Source of the DNA: Methylobacteriaceae bacterium
GTDB lineage: Bacteria; Pseudomonadota; Alphaproteobacteria; Rhizobiales; Beijerinckiaceae
Direction of reading: 5' to 3'
DNA: 38,652 nt
NCBI GenBank assembly: GCA_019242655.1
Contig: JAFAVH010000026.1
Span: 1 to 38,652 of the forward strand
The first letter of the stretch is position 1. Each line of letters begins with the position of its first letter. Shown here piece by piece: positions 27,415 through 36,788 of this stretch. A program made the position numbers and the translations under genes. Under the pieces are notes generated by a model, which was given only the letters and a program-made list of their open reading frames with translations, was not told the DNA's origin and searched no databases.

Positions 27415-28338
27415 ATGCGCAATCTCTTCCGCTCCCGCGTTTTCTGGATCGCGCTTATCGGCTCGATCGTCGCGCTGCTGTTGCCGCTGAAAGTCTCCGG
27501 CTACATCCTCGGCCTTTTGACGGTCGCCTATTATTTCGGCGTGTTCTCGATGGCCTGGGACCTTCTCTTCGGCTTTGCCGGCGAGGTGAATTTCGGCCCG
27601 ACATTTCTGATCGGGCTCGGCGCATATGCGGCGGGCATTCTCAACGGTTACGGCGTGCCGGTCTATCCCTGCATCGCCGCCGGTGCGGTCATGGCGGTGA
27701 TCGGCGGCGTCGTGCTCGCGCTGCCGGCGCTGCGTGTGCGCGGCCCCTATTTCGGACTGACGACGCTCGTCGCGGTTCTCATCATGATGAACCTGATCGT
27801 TGTCTTTGCCGGATTCACCGGCGGCGAGATCGGTCTCACGGTGCCGGATGTCCTATCTGTCAATGCAGATACGAATTACTACATCGCGCTGATCTTCATG
27901 ATCGTCAGCGGCGTCATCTTGTACGCGCTGTCGCGTTCGCCCGTTGGCCTGATCTTGCAGGCGAGCGGCCAGGACCCGGTCGAAGCCGGCGCGCTCGGCT
28001 TCAACGTGACGAAGCACAAGCTCACCGCCTTCATCATCAGCGCGTTTTTCTCTGGCCTCGCCGGCGCATTGCTCGTCTTCTACATGGGCACGGCCTCGGT
28101 CGGCACCTTGGTGTCGATCGCGGTCGGCGTGCAGGTCATTATTGCCGCCGTGCTGGGCGGACGGCGCACGATCATCGGCGCGGCCCTCGGTTCCATCTTC
28201 CTCATCGGCGCGGGCGAGGCGCTGCGCCCCTTCGGTGAGCTCTCGACTTTGATCGTCTCGGCAATCGCGCTTCTCGTCATCCTGTTCGTGCCGAGCGGCC
28301 TTCTCGGCATTCTGACGCGCGGCGAGGAGCACGCGTGA
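27415..28338 (+). CDS. Branched-chain amino-acid-type ABC transporter permease (LivM family)
   Basis: Polytopic; FGFAGEVNFGPTFLIGLGAYAAGIL, AVLGGRRTIIGAALGSIFL; start ATG at 27415. Confidence 0.92.
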   Translation: MRNLFRSRVFWIALIGSIVALLLPLKVSGYILGLLTVAYYFGVFSMAWDLLFGFAGEVNFGPTFLIGLGAYAAGILNGYGVPVYPCIAAGAVMAVIGGVVLALPALRVRGPYFGLTTLVAVLIMMNLIVVFAGFTGGEIGLTVPDVLSVNADTNYYIALIFMIVSGVILYALSRSPVGLILQASGQDPVEAGALGFNVTKHKLTAFIISAFFSGLAGALLVFYMGTASVGTLVSIAVGVQVIIAAVLGGRRTIIGAALGSIFLIGAGEALRPFGELSTLIVSAIALLVILFVPSGLLGILTRGEEHA

Positions 28339-29798
28339 CCGAGCTCGTCGTCCGCGATCTCGTCAAGCGCTATGGCGGCCTTGTCGCCGTCAATGGCGTG
28401 AATTTCGAGTTCAAGGGCGGCGAGATTCTCGGACTGATCGGCCCGAACGGATCGGGCAAATCCACCGTGATGAAGCTCATCATGGGGATCGAGCGTCCGA
28501 CTGCCGGCTCCGTGCAACTCGATGGCGTGGAGATGGCGAACTGGCCCTCGCACAAAGTTGCGCGGCAGGGCGTCGGCATCGTCTTTCAGCATTCGCGGCC
28601 GCTGCATCGCCAGACCGTGCTCGAAAACATCAAGCTCGCGCTCCTGCCTGACAGCTTGCTGAAGCTTTTCGCCGACCCGCATGTCGAGCGCCGCGCGCGC
28701 GAGATCGCCGAGCGCGTCGGCCTTGCCCATGTCATGGACCGCCGTCCCAGCACGCTGCCTTTCGCCGATTTGCGCCGCATGGAACTTGCCAAGGCAATTG
28801 CGCGCGACCCGCGCGTCGTGCTCGTCGACGAGCCTTTTGCCGGACTGACGCCGGCGGAAGTCGCGACGTTCTCGGAATTGATCCGCGGCTTCCGTGACGA
28901 CGGCCGCGCCGTTCTGCTTGTCGATCACAATGTGAAGAGTGTCGCGGCGATCGTCGATCGCGTCTTTGCGCTTTATCTCGGCGAGCGCATCGCCGAGGGC
29001 ACGCCCGATGAAGTGATGCGTGACGAGACAGTGCGGCGCGTTTATCTCGGCGGCTCGATCGAGACTGCGGCCCGGCCGGAAAGCACCTTCAAAGACGCCG
29101 ATACGCCGCTTCTGCAGGTCGACAAGGTCGGCGTGCTCTACGGCAAGGCGCAGGCGCTGCAGGGCGTCGATATTCATGTGCATGAAGGCGAGTTCGTCTC
29201 AGTCGTCGGATTGAACGGCGCCGGCAAGACCACTTTGTTCAACGCGATTTCAGGGCTCGTGCCGCATTCCGGTGCAATCCGCTGGCGTGGCGAAGCGCTT
29301 GCCGGCAGGACGCCGGCTTCGATCGCACGCGGCGGCATCGTGCAGGTGCCGGAGGGCCGCGAGCTTTTCCCCGACATGACGGTGCGCGAGAATCTCGATC
29401 TCGGCGGCAATCATCTCGAGGCGAAGGACGCGGCGGCGCAGCTTGCGTGGCTGTTCGATCTGTTTCCGATCCTGAAATCGCGCCAAAGCCAAGTCGCGCG
29501 CACATTGTCGGGCGGCGAGCAGCAGATGCTGACCATCGCCCGCGCGCTGATGATGCGGCCGAAGCTCTTAATTTTGGACGAGCCGACGCTCGGCCTTGCG
29601 CCAGTGATCCTGGAGCAATTGTCGAAGGCTTTGGAGAAGCTGCGGCAGACGACGCCGATCACGGTTCTTTTAGGCGAGCAGAACGTCACCTTCGCGCTGC
29701 CGCATGCCGATCGCGTTTATGTCTTGGAGCACGCTCGCATTGTCTGGCAGGGCCCGCCGGACAGATTCGCGGCGGAGGCAGGCACGGGATATTTGTAG
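28335..29798 (+). CDS. Fused LivG-LivF ABC transporter ATP-binding protein (two ATPase domains)
   Basis: Two Walker A (GPNGSGKST; GLNGAGKTT) and two Walker B (VVLVDEP; LLILDEP) motifs in one 487-aa ORF; second signature TLSGGEQQ. Confidence 0.93.
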   Translation: MTELVVRDLVKRYGGLVAVNGVNFEFKGGEILGLIGPNGSGKSTVMKLIMGIERPTAGSVQLDGVEMANWPSHKVARQGVGIVFQHSRPLHRQTVLENIKLALLPDSLLKLFADPHVERRAREIAERVGLAHVMDRRPSTLPFADLRRMELAKAIARDPRVVLVDEPFAGLTPAEVATFSELIRGFRDDGRAVLLVDHNVKSVAAIVDRVFALYLGERIAEGTPDEVMRDETVRRVYLGGSIETAARPESTFKDADTPLLQVDKVGVLYGKAQALQGVDIHVHEGEFVSVVGLNGAGKTTLFNAISGLVPHSGAIRWRGEALAGRTPASIARGGIVQVPEGRELFPDMTVRENLDLGGNHLEAKDAAAQLAWLFDLFPILKSRQSQVARTLSGGEQQMLTIARALMMRPKLLILDEPTLGLAPVILEQLSKALEKLRQTTPITVLLGEQNVTFALPHADRVYVLEHARIVWQGPPDRFAAEAGTGYL

Positions 29799-29962
29799 GC
29801 CTCGATGTCTGGGTCATTCAGCTCGTAACTCTATTAGTTCAGATCAAACCGGCGATGGCCGGAATTTTGAACACGACTTCACCATCGCCTCTCTGACGGC
29901 GGCAGTAGCCACGATTTCGGCGCTGGCGTACCTTGAGAACGCTGTGGCAGGGTCCAACCATT

Positions 29963-30568
29963 ATGCAGCTTATTGGCGTGAACCGCTCTCCATTCACACG
30001 TCGCGTGGCCATCACGCTTCGCATCTACGGCATCGACTTTGAACAACGGTCACTGTCCGGCTTCGGCGACCGAGAAAAAGTGCGCATTGCGAATCCACTC
30101 GGCAGAATTCCGGCCCTGGTGCTCGATGATGGCGAGACTTTGGTCGACAGTGGCGCAATAATCGACCATCTTGACGAGGTCTACGGTCGGCAGCGAGCGC
30201 TGACGCCCCTCGCAGGATCGGACCGGCGCGCCGTCCTAAAAGTTTCGGCCATCATGATGGGCGCTTGCGATAAAGGACTGCAGGCTGCCTACGAGCGCAA
30301 TCACCATCCGCCAGAGAAGCTGTATCAGCCGTGGATCGATGACTGCATGGCACAAGTGACAAATGCATTGGTCGCGATCGATAAAATGATCCAGCCGGGC
30401 ACATCCTATCTGCTTTTTGAGCGGATCACCCAGGCAGACGTGGCGGCGTTCGTCGGCGAGTGGCTCGCCCGAGGGATTGGCATCGACACCGAGACCAGAA
30501 CTCCCCAATTGCACAATCTGGCTAAGCGACTGGCCGAGACGCCCCCTTTCGCTCTAACCGAGCCTTGA
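29963..30568 (+). CDS. Glutathione S-transferase family protein
   Basis: Thioredoxin-fold N-terminus MQLIGVNRSPFTRRVAITLRIYGIDFEQRSL, NPLGRIPALVLDDGETLVDSGAIIDHLDE. Confidence 0.88.
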   Translation: MQLIGVNRSPFTRRVAITLRIYGIDFEQRSLSGFGDREKVRIANPLGRIPALVLDDGETLVDSGAIIDHLDEVYGRQRALTPLAGSDRRAVLKVSAIMMGACDKGLQAAYERNHHPPEKLYQPWIDDCMAQVTNALVAIDKMIQPGTSYLLFERITQADVAAFVGEWLARGIGIDTETRTPQLHNLAKRLAETPPFALTEP

Positions 30569-30578
30569 ACAGGTCATA

Positions 30579-31448
30579 TTACCTCAACCCCAGCAACTTG
30601 ATCGCGTTCTCCTTCAAGATCAGCGGCCGCACATCCGGTCGAATGTCGATCGTCTCGAAATCCTTTAGCCAGCGATCCGGCGAGATCACCGGATAATCCG
30701 AGCCGAACAGCATCTTGTTCTTCAAAATCGTGTTGGCGTAGCGCACTAGGATCGGCGGGAAATATTTCGGCGACCAGCCGGACATGTCGATGTAGACGTT
30801 CGGCTTGTGCTGCGCGACCGACAGCGCCTCCTCCTGCCATGGAAAGGAGGGATGCGCGAGGATGATTGGCATATCGGGAAAATCGACGGCGACATCGTCC
30901 ATATACATCGGGTTTGAATATTTGAGCCGCACGCCGCCGCCGCCGCGCGTGCCGGAGCCGACGCCGGTCTGGCCCGTGTGAAACAAAGCCGGCAGTTTCG
31001 CATCCGCGATCACTTCGTAGAGCGGATAGGCCATTCGGTCGTTTGCATAAAACCCTTGCGTCGAAGGATGAAACTTGAAGCCCTTGACGCCGAAATCCTT
31101 GATGAGCCGCTTCGCTTCACGCACGCCGAGCATACCCTTATGCGGATCGATGCTGGCGAACGGGATCATGATGTCGTCGTTCTCGGCGCAGAGCCGCGCG
31201 ACTTCCTCGTTGGAGTAGCGCCGTTGTCCGCTCTCCGCTTCGCTGTCGACGGTGAAAATCACGCAGCCAATCTTCCGCTCGCGATAATATTGCGCGATCT
31301 CGGGCACGGTCTTCGTTTCGTAATCGTGCTTGAAATAGGACTTCATCGCCTCGCGCGTCGGACCTGCATCCTCATAAGCCTCGGTGCCGCACGGACCATC
31401 GGCATGCGTATGGATATCGATGGCGACGAGCGAGTTCAGATCGAGCAT
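30579..31448 (-). CDS. Amidohydrolase family protein (metal-dependent, TIM-barrel)
   Basis: AIDIHTHADGPCG, GFKFHPSTQGFYAND, PALFHTGQTG, ILAHPSFPWQEEAL, MLFGSDYPVISPDRW. Confidence 0.9.
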   Translation of the reverse strand: MLDLNSLVAIDIHTHADGPCGTEAYEDAGPTREAMKSYFKHDYETKTVPEIAQYYRERKIGCVIFTVDSEAESGQRRYSNEEVARLCAENDDIMIPFASIDPHKGMLGVREAKRLIKDFGVKGFKFHPSTQGFYANDRMAYPLYEVIADAKLPALFHTGQTGVGSGTRGGGGVRLKYSNPMYMDDVAVDFPDMPIILAHPSFPWQEEALSVAQHKPNVYIDMSGWSPKYFPPILVRYANTILKNKMLFGSDYPVISPDRWLKDFETIDIRPDVRPLILKENAIKLLGLR

Positions 31449-31586
31449 GTTTCCCCCAAGGGCCTGTCATAGCGCTGGCTCAACCGACGGCTAGAACCGG
31501 AAGGCTGGGCGTGCAAGTCTAGCGGTCCGGCGCAGAGGCGGAACAGCGGCCACGCTCGCGCGTTCCGCGGGAATAGAGGGCGTGCC

Positions 31587-31994
31587 ATGGACCCGAAGGA
31601 CAAGCTGCAGAACGCCGCCAAGGGTGGCATCGACACGGCGATGGCGGGCTTCACCACAGCGACCAAGAATATGCAGGTGATCGCCGGCGAGATCGCCAAA
31701 ATGTCGATGGAATCCTACGAGAATTCGGCACAGCTCATCGAGAAGCTGCGCGGCGCCAAAAGCTGGGAGGACATCGTCGCCATCCAGACCGGTTACATGA
31801 AGACGGCCTACGAGAATTTCGCGTCACGCACGCAGAAGCTCGGCGAGATCATGGGTACCATGCCGCAGGAAATGGCGCGCACCTACACCCAGCTTTTCAA
31901 TCAAGGGAAGGAGAGTGCCGAGGCTGCTGGGGACGCGGCAAAACAAGCCGGCGAGCAGGCCGCGGATCAGATCAAAGACGCGACGAAAACTTGA
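31587..31994 (+). CDS. Phasin family protein
   Basis: 135-aa amphipathic helical protein, AKMSMESYENSAQLIEKLRGAKSWEDIVAIQTGYMKTAYENF. Confidence 0.87.
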   Translation: MDPKDKLQNAAKGGIDTAMAGFTTATKNMQVIAGEIAKMSMESYENSAQLIEKLRGAKSWEDIVAIQTGYMKTAYENFASRTQKLGEIMGTMPQEMARTYTQLFNQGKESAEAAGDAAKQAGEQAADQIKDATKT

Positions 31995-32063
31995 GCAGCA
32001 CGCTCGATTGACGCTGACGGACAGCGCTCGCAAACTGCGCCGTAAGGCGGAGGAGACGCGAGC

Positions 32064-33398
32064 ATGGCACCCGGATTCGTGACACGCTGGTCGCTCAAAG
32101 AGGCGACCGATACCTCTCCCGAAATCGCACCGGACGAACGGCTCGCTTGGGGCAAGACGATCGCGCTTGGCGTCCAGCATGTGGTCGCGATGTTCGGCTC
32201 GACTGCGCTCGCGCCGATCATTATGGGCTTCGATCCGAACACCGCGATTTTCTTCTCCGGGATCGGCACGCTCTTATTCTTTCTCGTCACCGGCGGGCGC
32301 TTGCCGAGCTATCTCGGATCGAGCTTCGCTTTCATCGCCGTCGTCATTGCCGCGACCGGATATGCCGGCAGCGGTCCCAATCCGAACATTCCCGTGGCGC
32401 TTGGCGGCATCATCGGGGCCGGCGTGGTCTACGCGATCATCGGCATTGTCGTGCATGTGTCGGGGACGGCCTGGGTCGAAAAGCTGATGCCGCCGGTGCT
32501 GACAGGCGCGATCGTCGCGGCAATCGGGCTGAACCTCGCCGGTGTCGCCGTGAAAGGCGTGTCGGCCTCAGGCTTCGACACTTTGATCGGGCTCGTCACC
32601 GTGCTCGCGGTGGCGCTGATCGCAGTTCACGCACCTGGCATGGCGCGGCGGCTACCGGTGCTTCTCGGCGCGATTTGCGGCTACGTCCTCTACCTGATCT
32701 GCGCCAACCTTTTTGGCTTTGGCAAGCCGATCGACTTTTCCGGCGTGGCGGCGGCCCCGCTCTTCGGTCTGCCGCATTTCACTAATCCGGTCTTCACTGC
32801 TTCCGCGATCGGGCTAATTGCGCCGGTGGCTGTCGTGCTCGTTGCCGAGAATCTCGGTCACGTGAAGGCGATCTCGGCGATGACTGGCCGCGATTTCGAC
32901 CCGCTGCTCGGCCGCGCTTTCCTGGCTGATGGATTGGCGACGATTATCGCGGGCTTCGGCGGCGGCACCGGTGTGACCACCTACGCCGAGAATATGGGCG
33001 TAATGGCCGTGACCCGCGTATTCTCGACGCTCGTCTTCGTCGTCGCCGGCTGCGTCGCGCTCCTTCTCGGCTTTTCCCCCAAATTCGGGGCGCTGATCCT
33101 GACCTTGCCCGGGCCGGTGATCGGCGGCCTGGCGCTCGTCGTCTTCGGCCTCATCGCTGCGACCGCGGGCCGCATCTGGGTCGAGAACCGCGTCGATTTC
33201 TCGGACGCCCGCAACCTCATCACCGTCGCCGTGGCGCTCACCGCCGGGGCCGGCGATCTCACTGTAAAGATTGGCGGATTTGCCCTCGGCGGCATCGGCA
33301 CCGCGACTTTCGGGGCGATCATCCTCTACCACCTGCTGCGCCGGACGCCCGAGCGCGAGCCGCCGATCCTCATCGCAGACTCTGCCGTCAAGCGCTAG
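32064..33398 (+). CDS. Uracil/xanthine permease family protein (NCS2)
   Basis: Polytopic; LGVQHVVAMFGSTALAPIIMGFDPNTAIFFSGIGTLLFFL, GRDFDPLLGRAFLADGLATIIAGFGGGTGVTTYAENMGVMAVTRV. Confidence 0.93.
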   Translation: MAPGFVTRWSLKEATDTSPEIAPDERLAWGKTIALGVQHVVAMFGSTALAPIIMGFDPNTAIFFSGIGTLLFFLVTGGRLPSYLGSSFAFIAVVIAATGYAGSGPNPNIPVALGGIIGAGVVYAIIGIVVHVSGTAWVEKLMPPVLTGAIVAAIGLNLAGVAVKGVSASGFDTLIGLVTVLAVALIAVHAPGMARRLPVLLGAICGYVLYLICANLFGFGKPIDFSGVAAAPLFGLPHFTNPVFTASAIGLIAPVAVVLVAENLGHVKAISAMTGRDFDPLLGRAFLADGLATIIAGFGGGTGVTTYAENMGVMAVTRVFSTLVFVVAGCVALLLGFSPKFGALILTLPGPVIGGLALVVFGLIAATAGRIWVENRVDFSDARNLITVAVALTAGAGDLTVKIGGFALGGIGTATFGAIILYHLLRRTPEREPPILIADSAVKR

Positions 33399-33451
33399 TG
33401 TGCGTTGCAGCACACGCCGGGCCGCTGCGACCGCACTGCACAGTCGGAGAC

Positions 33452-33483
33452 CTTTCGAGCACCCCTAGAGGCGCCTATATGAC
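33452..33483 (+). promoter_or_regulatory. Candidate sigma-32-type promoter upstream of rpoH
   Basis: cttt...18 nt...cctatat; the -10-like element matches CYTATNT exactly, the -35 is imperfect. Confidence 0.35.
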
Positions 33484-33556
33484 GTGGTTGCGGCGCGCGC
33501 TGGGGCGGCGCCGCAGGCGGACCCGCCTGAACCGGGGGTCTCGAACAGGAGGATCT

Positions 33557-34474
33557 ATGGCCCACGCCTTACCGATGATCTCCGGCGAAGCGGGATTGTC
33601 TCGCTACCTCACCGAGATCAGGCGGTTCCCGATGCTGGAACCGCAAGAAGAATACATGCTCGCCAAGCGCTGGCGCGAACACGGCGACAGCGACGCCGCG
33701 CACAAGCTTGTCACGTCCCACCTGCGCCTCGTTGCCAAGATCGCCATGGGCTACCGCGGCTACGGCCTGCCCATCGGCGAGGTCGTCTCCGAAGGCAATG
33801 TCGGCCTGATGCAGGCGGTGAAGCGCTTCGAGCCCGACAAGGGCTTCCGCCTTGCGACATACGCGATGTGGTGGATCCGCGCCTCGATACAAGAGTACAT
33901 CCTGCGCTCGTGGTCGCTTGTGAAGATGGGCACGACGGCGAACCAGAAGAAACTGTTCTTCAACCTGCGCAAGGCGAAGAGCCAGATCTCGGCGCTGGAG
34001 GAAGGCGACCTTCGCCCCGACCAGGTGCAGACGATCGCGACCCGCCTCGGCGTCACCGAGCAGGACGTCGTCGACATGAACCGCCGCATGGGCGGCGATG
34101 CATCGCTGAACGCGCCGCTGCGCGAAGCCGGCGAGGGCGAGTGGCAGGATTGGCTCGTCGACGACAGCGCCAATCAGGAGACGGTGCTCGCCAACCAGGA
34201 AGAGAGCGACAACCGCCACGAGGCTTTGCGCGGCGCGCTCTCGGTGCTGAACCCGCGCGAGCGTCGCATTTTCGAGGCGCGCCGGCTTTCCGACGACCCG
34301 ATCACGCTGGAGGAATTATCCGGCGAGTTCGATATTTCGCGCGAGCGCGTGCGCCAGATCGAGGTCCGCGCTTTCGAGAAAGTGCAGGCGGCGGTGAAGC
34401 AGGGCCTCTCCAAGATCGAGGCACTGCCGCCGCCGGCGGCGCGCATCGCTCATGAGGGTGCGCGCGCGGGGTAG
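33557..34474 (+). CDS. rpoH: RNA polymerase sigma-32 factor
   Basis: EEYMLAKRWREHGDSDAAHKLVTSHLRLVAKIAMGYRGYGLPIGEVVSEGNVGLMQAVKRFEPDKGFRLATYAMWWIRASIQEYILRSWSLVKMGTTANQKKLFFNLR; RBS aggagga before ATG 33557. Confidence 0.97.
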   Translation: MAHALPMISGEAGLSRYLTEIRRFPMLEPQEEYMLAKRWREHGDSDAAHKLVTSHLRLVAKIAMGYRGYGLPIGEVVSEGNVGLMQAVKRFEPDKGFRLATYAMWWIRASIQEYILRSWSLVKMGTTANQKKLFFNLRKAKSQISALEEGDLRPDQVQTIATRLGVTEQDVVDMNRRMGGDASLNAPLREAGEGEWQDWLVDDSANQETVLANQEESDNRHEALRGALSVLNPRERRIFEARRLSDDPITLEELSGEFDISRERVRQIEVRAFEKVQAAVKQGLSKIEALPPPAARIAHEGARAG

Positions 34475-34542
34475 AGCGCTTTCGCGCAAAATGCACCCTT
34501 GCGCCAAACGCCACGTGAAAGCAGCGTTGGCGTGAGGGTCCA

Positions 34543-35289
34543 ATGAATCTGCTTACTGCACTGACAGCGCGGCGGCTTCGGCTCATCTCCGGCGTCGTGC
34601 TTTTCGCCTACATAACCTCTCACCTCGTCAACCACGCACTCGGGATAGTCTCGCTTGCGCTCGCCGAGAGCGGATTGCGGGTTGCGCTCATGTTCTGGCG
34701 TATTCCCGTGATCAGCCTTGTTCTGTACGGCGCCGCCGCCACGCATTTCGCGCTCGCGCTTTGGACGATCTATAGCCGTCGCGAATGGCACCTGCCGCCG
34801 CTTGAAATATTGCGGCTTGCCTCAGGCTTCAGCCTTCCGCTCATTCTCATTGGGCACGTCGTGACGACACGCCTTGCCGATACCCTATTCGACGTGAAGC
34901 CCTCCTATACGGCGGTTATTGCGCACCTGCAGATGACCGGGAGAGAGGGCTTGCAGCTGGCATTGCTTGCGCCGGGATGGGTGCACGGATGTCTCGGACT
35001 GTGGATCACGTTGCGCAGATCACCACTTTTGCGGAGCATGAAATACCCGTTGCTCGGATGTCTTATCCTTCTCCCTTCGCTCGCGGCGCTCGGCTTCTTC
35101 CGCATGGAAGCCGACATCAACGCAATCGACGTCTTGGCAACGCAAAGAACGGCGTCCGGCGCGGAGGCGGCGGCGCTCGCGAGCTGGAAAGACGATCTTA
35201 CGACCGGATATATCGGCGCGATCGTTCTTGCGATCGCGTTGGGATGGCTGCGCCGACTGCAGTCCGCGCGGCAGAGTTCCGAGCGCTAA
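34543..35289 (+). CDS. Six-TM membrane protein resembling the heme-b membrane anchor of CyaC-type adenylate cyclases, no cyclase domain
   Basis: RRLRLISGVVLFAYITSHLVNHALGIVSL, THFALALWTIYSRREW, ILIGHVVTTRLA, PGWVHGCLGLWITLRR; conserved-looking His in successive helices. Confidence 0.7.
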   Translation: MNLLTALTARRLRLISGVVLFAYITSHLVNHALGIVSLALAESGLRVALMFWRIPVISLVLYGAAATHFALALWTIYSRREWHLPPLEILRLASGFSLPLILIGHVVTTRLADTLFDVKPSYTAVIAHLQMTGREGLQLALLAPGWVHGCLGLWITLRRSPLLRSMKYPLLGCLILLPSLAALGFFRMEADINAIDVLATQRTASGAEAAALASWKDDLTTGYIGAIVLAIALGWLRRLQSARQSSER

Positions 35290-35302
35290 AGTTCTGCGAT
35301 GT

Positions 35303-36733
35303 CTATTGCTGCCCCGCCCAGGCGGCGAGCGCATCGTTGATTGCGCGCTCGCCGGTCACGCCTTTTTCCAGCGTTATCTTGGCGACGCGCTTGCTCTTCA
35401 AGAGCATCGGGATGTCGATCCACGCGCGCGTCTTGATGAGATCGATGTTGCGCGTCTCGAAATCGCCGCGCGCGAGGCCAACGAGAAAGTTGTTGTCCAT
35501 GATCGGCACCGGAACGGCGCTCAAGGGATCACCGCTCGGCGCTTCGTCGCGGCGCATCTGCGGCGCGTCGATCTGTTGCACGTCGCCGATCGGACTGCCG
35601 GCAAGCGGCGTGAAGCGAATCGAAATCGTGTGCGAAGCGGGCAGCGCCGCATCGAGGTTTTTCTGGAAGGTCAGTGCGACTTTCAACTTGGCATCGGGAA
35701 TGTCGACGTCGGCGCGCACCGCTGTCGACAGCGGCTGACCGGCATCGCGCGCGGCGTTTTCGAGCCGCCACACGACGGAGCCGATGTACGTTTTGACCTT
35801 GTTCTCCTCCGTCGGCGCCTCGACGAGCAAAGCGGCGCGATGGGCAACCGGAATGGCAGGCGTTTCATCTGCCGGCGTGCTCGAAGTCCCGCCGGTCGAC
35901 CTCGCCGCTGTCGCGGGCGCGCCGACGCGCTCGGAGAGTTTGGCATTGCCGGTGTCGCTCTGCTGCGGCGCGGCGGGCTTGCCGCGTGTCAGTTCTTCCG
36001 GCCTGTCGCGCAGTTTCCAGGCGGCAGCGGCAACGAGGATCACGACGAGAGCGGCAACGGCGCCGGCGATCCAAAGGCCGCGATTGCGGCGACCCGCGAC
36101 TTCGGGACGCGGCGCCGCCGGATGGAACTGATCGCCGCGCGGGCGCAGCGGGGGCGGTTCCGGCTCGGCGCGGTTCTGCGGCAGCGTGAAGCCGGACGCC
36201 GGCTCCGCCAGCGTGGGCTCCGCCGGCGGCGCGAGGATCGGCTCCGGCGTGCTCTCTGCCTCCGGAGAGATGCCCTGGGCCGGCTCGAACGGCGGGGACG
36301 GCGCTTCCTCGACGGCAGGGACCGGCGGCGTCAGCGTTGCTTCAGTCTCGGGCGGTGCGGGCTCGGCAGGCTTCGTGTCTTGCCGCGCGCGTAAGAGGGG
36401 CCGCGGCGGCAGCGGTCGCAGCGGCAATGGTTTGAGCGGCAGACGCGCACGCGCCGTTCCAAGAGCGGCTCGTGCCGGCGCTGCGGCATCGGACGCCGGC
36501 GGCGCGGATGCGGCAGTCTCTTTTGCCGCGAGCTCGCTCTCCAGCCGATTGATCGCCTCATCGAGCGCTTGGCTTTCGCGTTCGATATCGGGGTCGGGAA
36601 CGGGCGGCTGGATTGCGCGCAACTGGCCAAGCAGAGCGCCACGCGCGCGCTCATATATCGCGCGGCGTTTGTCCGCATCCGACTGCGCTTGCGCAGCGAC
36701 GGCTTTCGCCAACAGCGGGTAATAATCGGCCAT
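35303..36733 (-). CDS. Hypothetical protein with Pro-rich region and a central TM segment
   Basis: MADYYPLLAKAVAAQAQSDADKRRAIYERARGALLGQLR, Pro-rich region, TM GLWIAGAVAALVVILVAAAAWKL, structured C-terminal part. Confidence 0.8.
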   Translation of the reverse strand: MADYYPLLAKAVAAQAQSDADKRRAIYERARGALLGQLRAIQPPVPDPDIERESQALDEAINRLESELAAKETAASAPPASDAAAPARAALGTARARLPLKPLPLRPLPPRPLLRARQDTKPAEPAPPETEATLTPPVPAVEEAPSPPFEPAQGISPEAESTPEPILAPPAEPTLAEPASGFTLPQNRAEPEPPPLRPRGDQFHPAAPRPEVAGRRNRGLWIAGAVAALVVILVAAAAWKLRDRPEELTRGKPAAPQQSDTGNAKLSERVGAPATAARSTGGTSSTPADETPAIPVAHRAALLVEAPTEENKVKTYIGSVVWRLENAARDAGQPLSTAVRADVDIPDAKLKVALTFQKNLDAALPASHTISIRFTPLAGSPIGDVQQIDAPQMRRDEAPSGDPLSAVPVPIMDNNFLVGLARGDFETRNIDLIKTRAWIDIPMLLKSKRVAKITLEKGVTGERAINDALAAWAGQQ

Positions 36734-36788
36734 CTGAGCGCTACAAGCACCGGGCGCGGGTTGAGGTCAATCCTACGCCAAGATTCGC

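Noticed and set aside
28080-29183. 367-aa minus-strand ORF across the livM/livGF junction
   Set aside because: Spans two well-supported plus-strand genes; no recognisable domain.
33398-33556. N-terminal extension of rpoH in the ORF track
   Set aside because: RpoH homology begins at MAHALPMISGEAGLSRYL with a good RBS at 33557; the extension is Arg-rich and contains the putative promoter.
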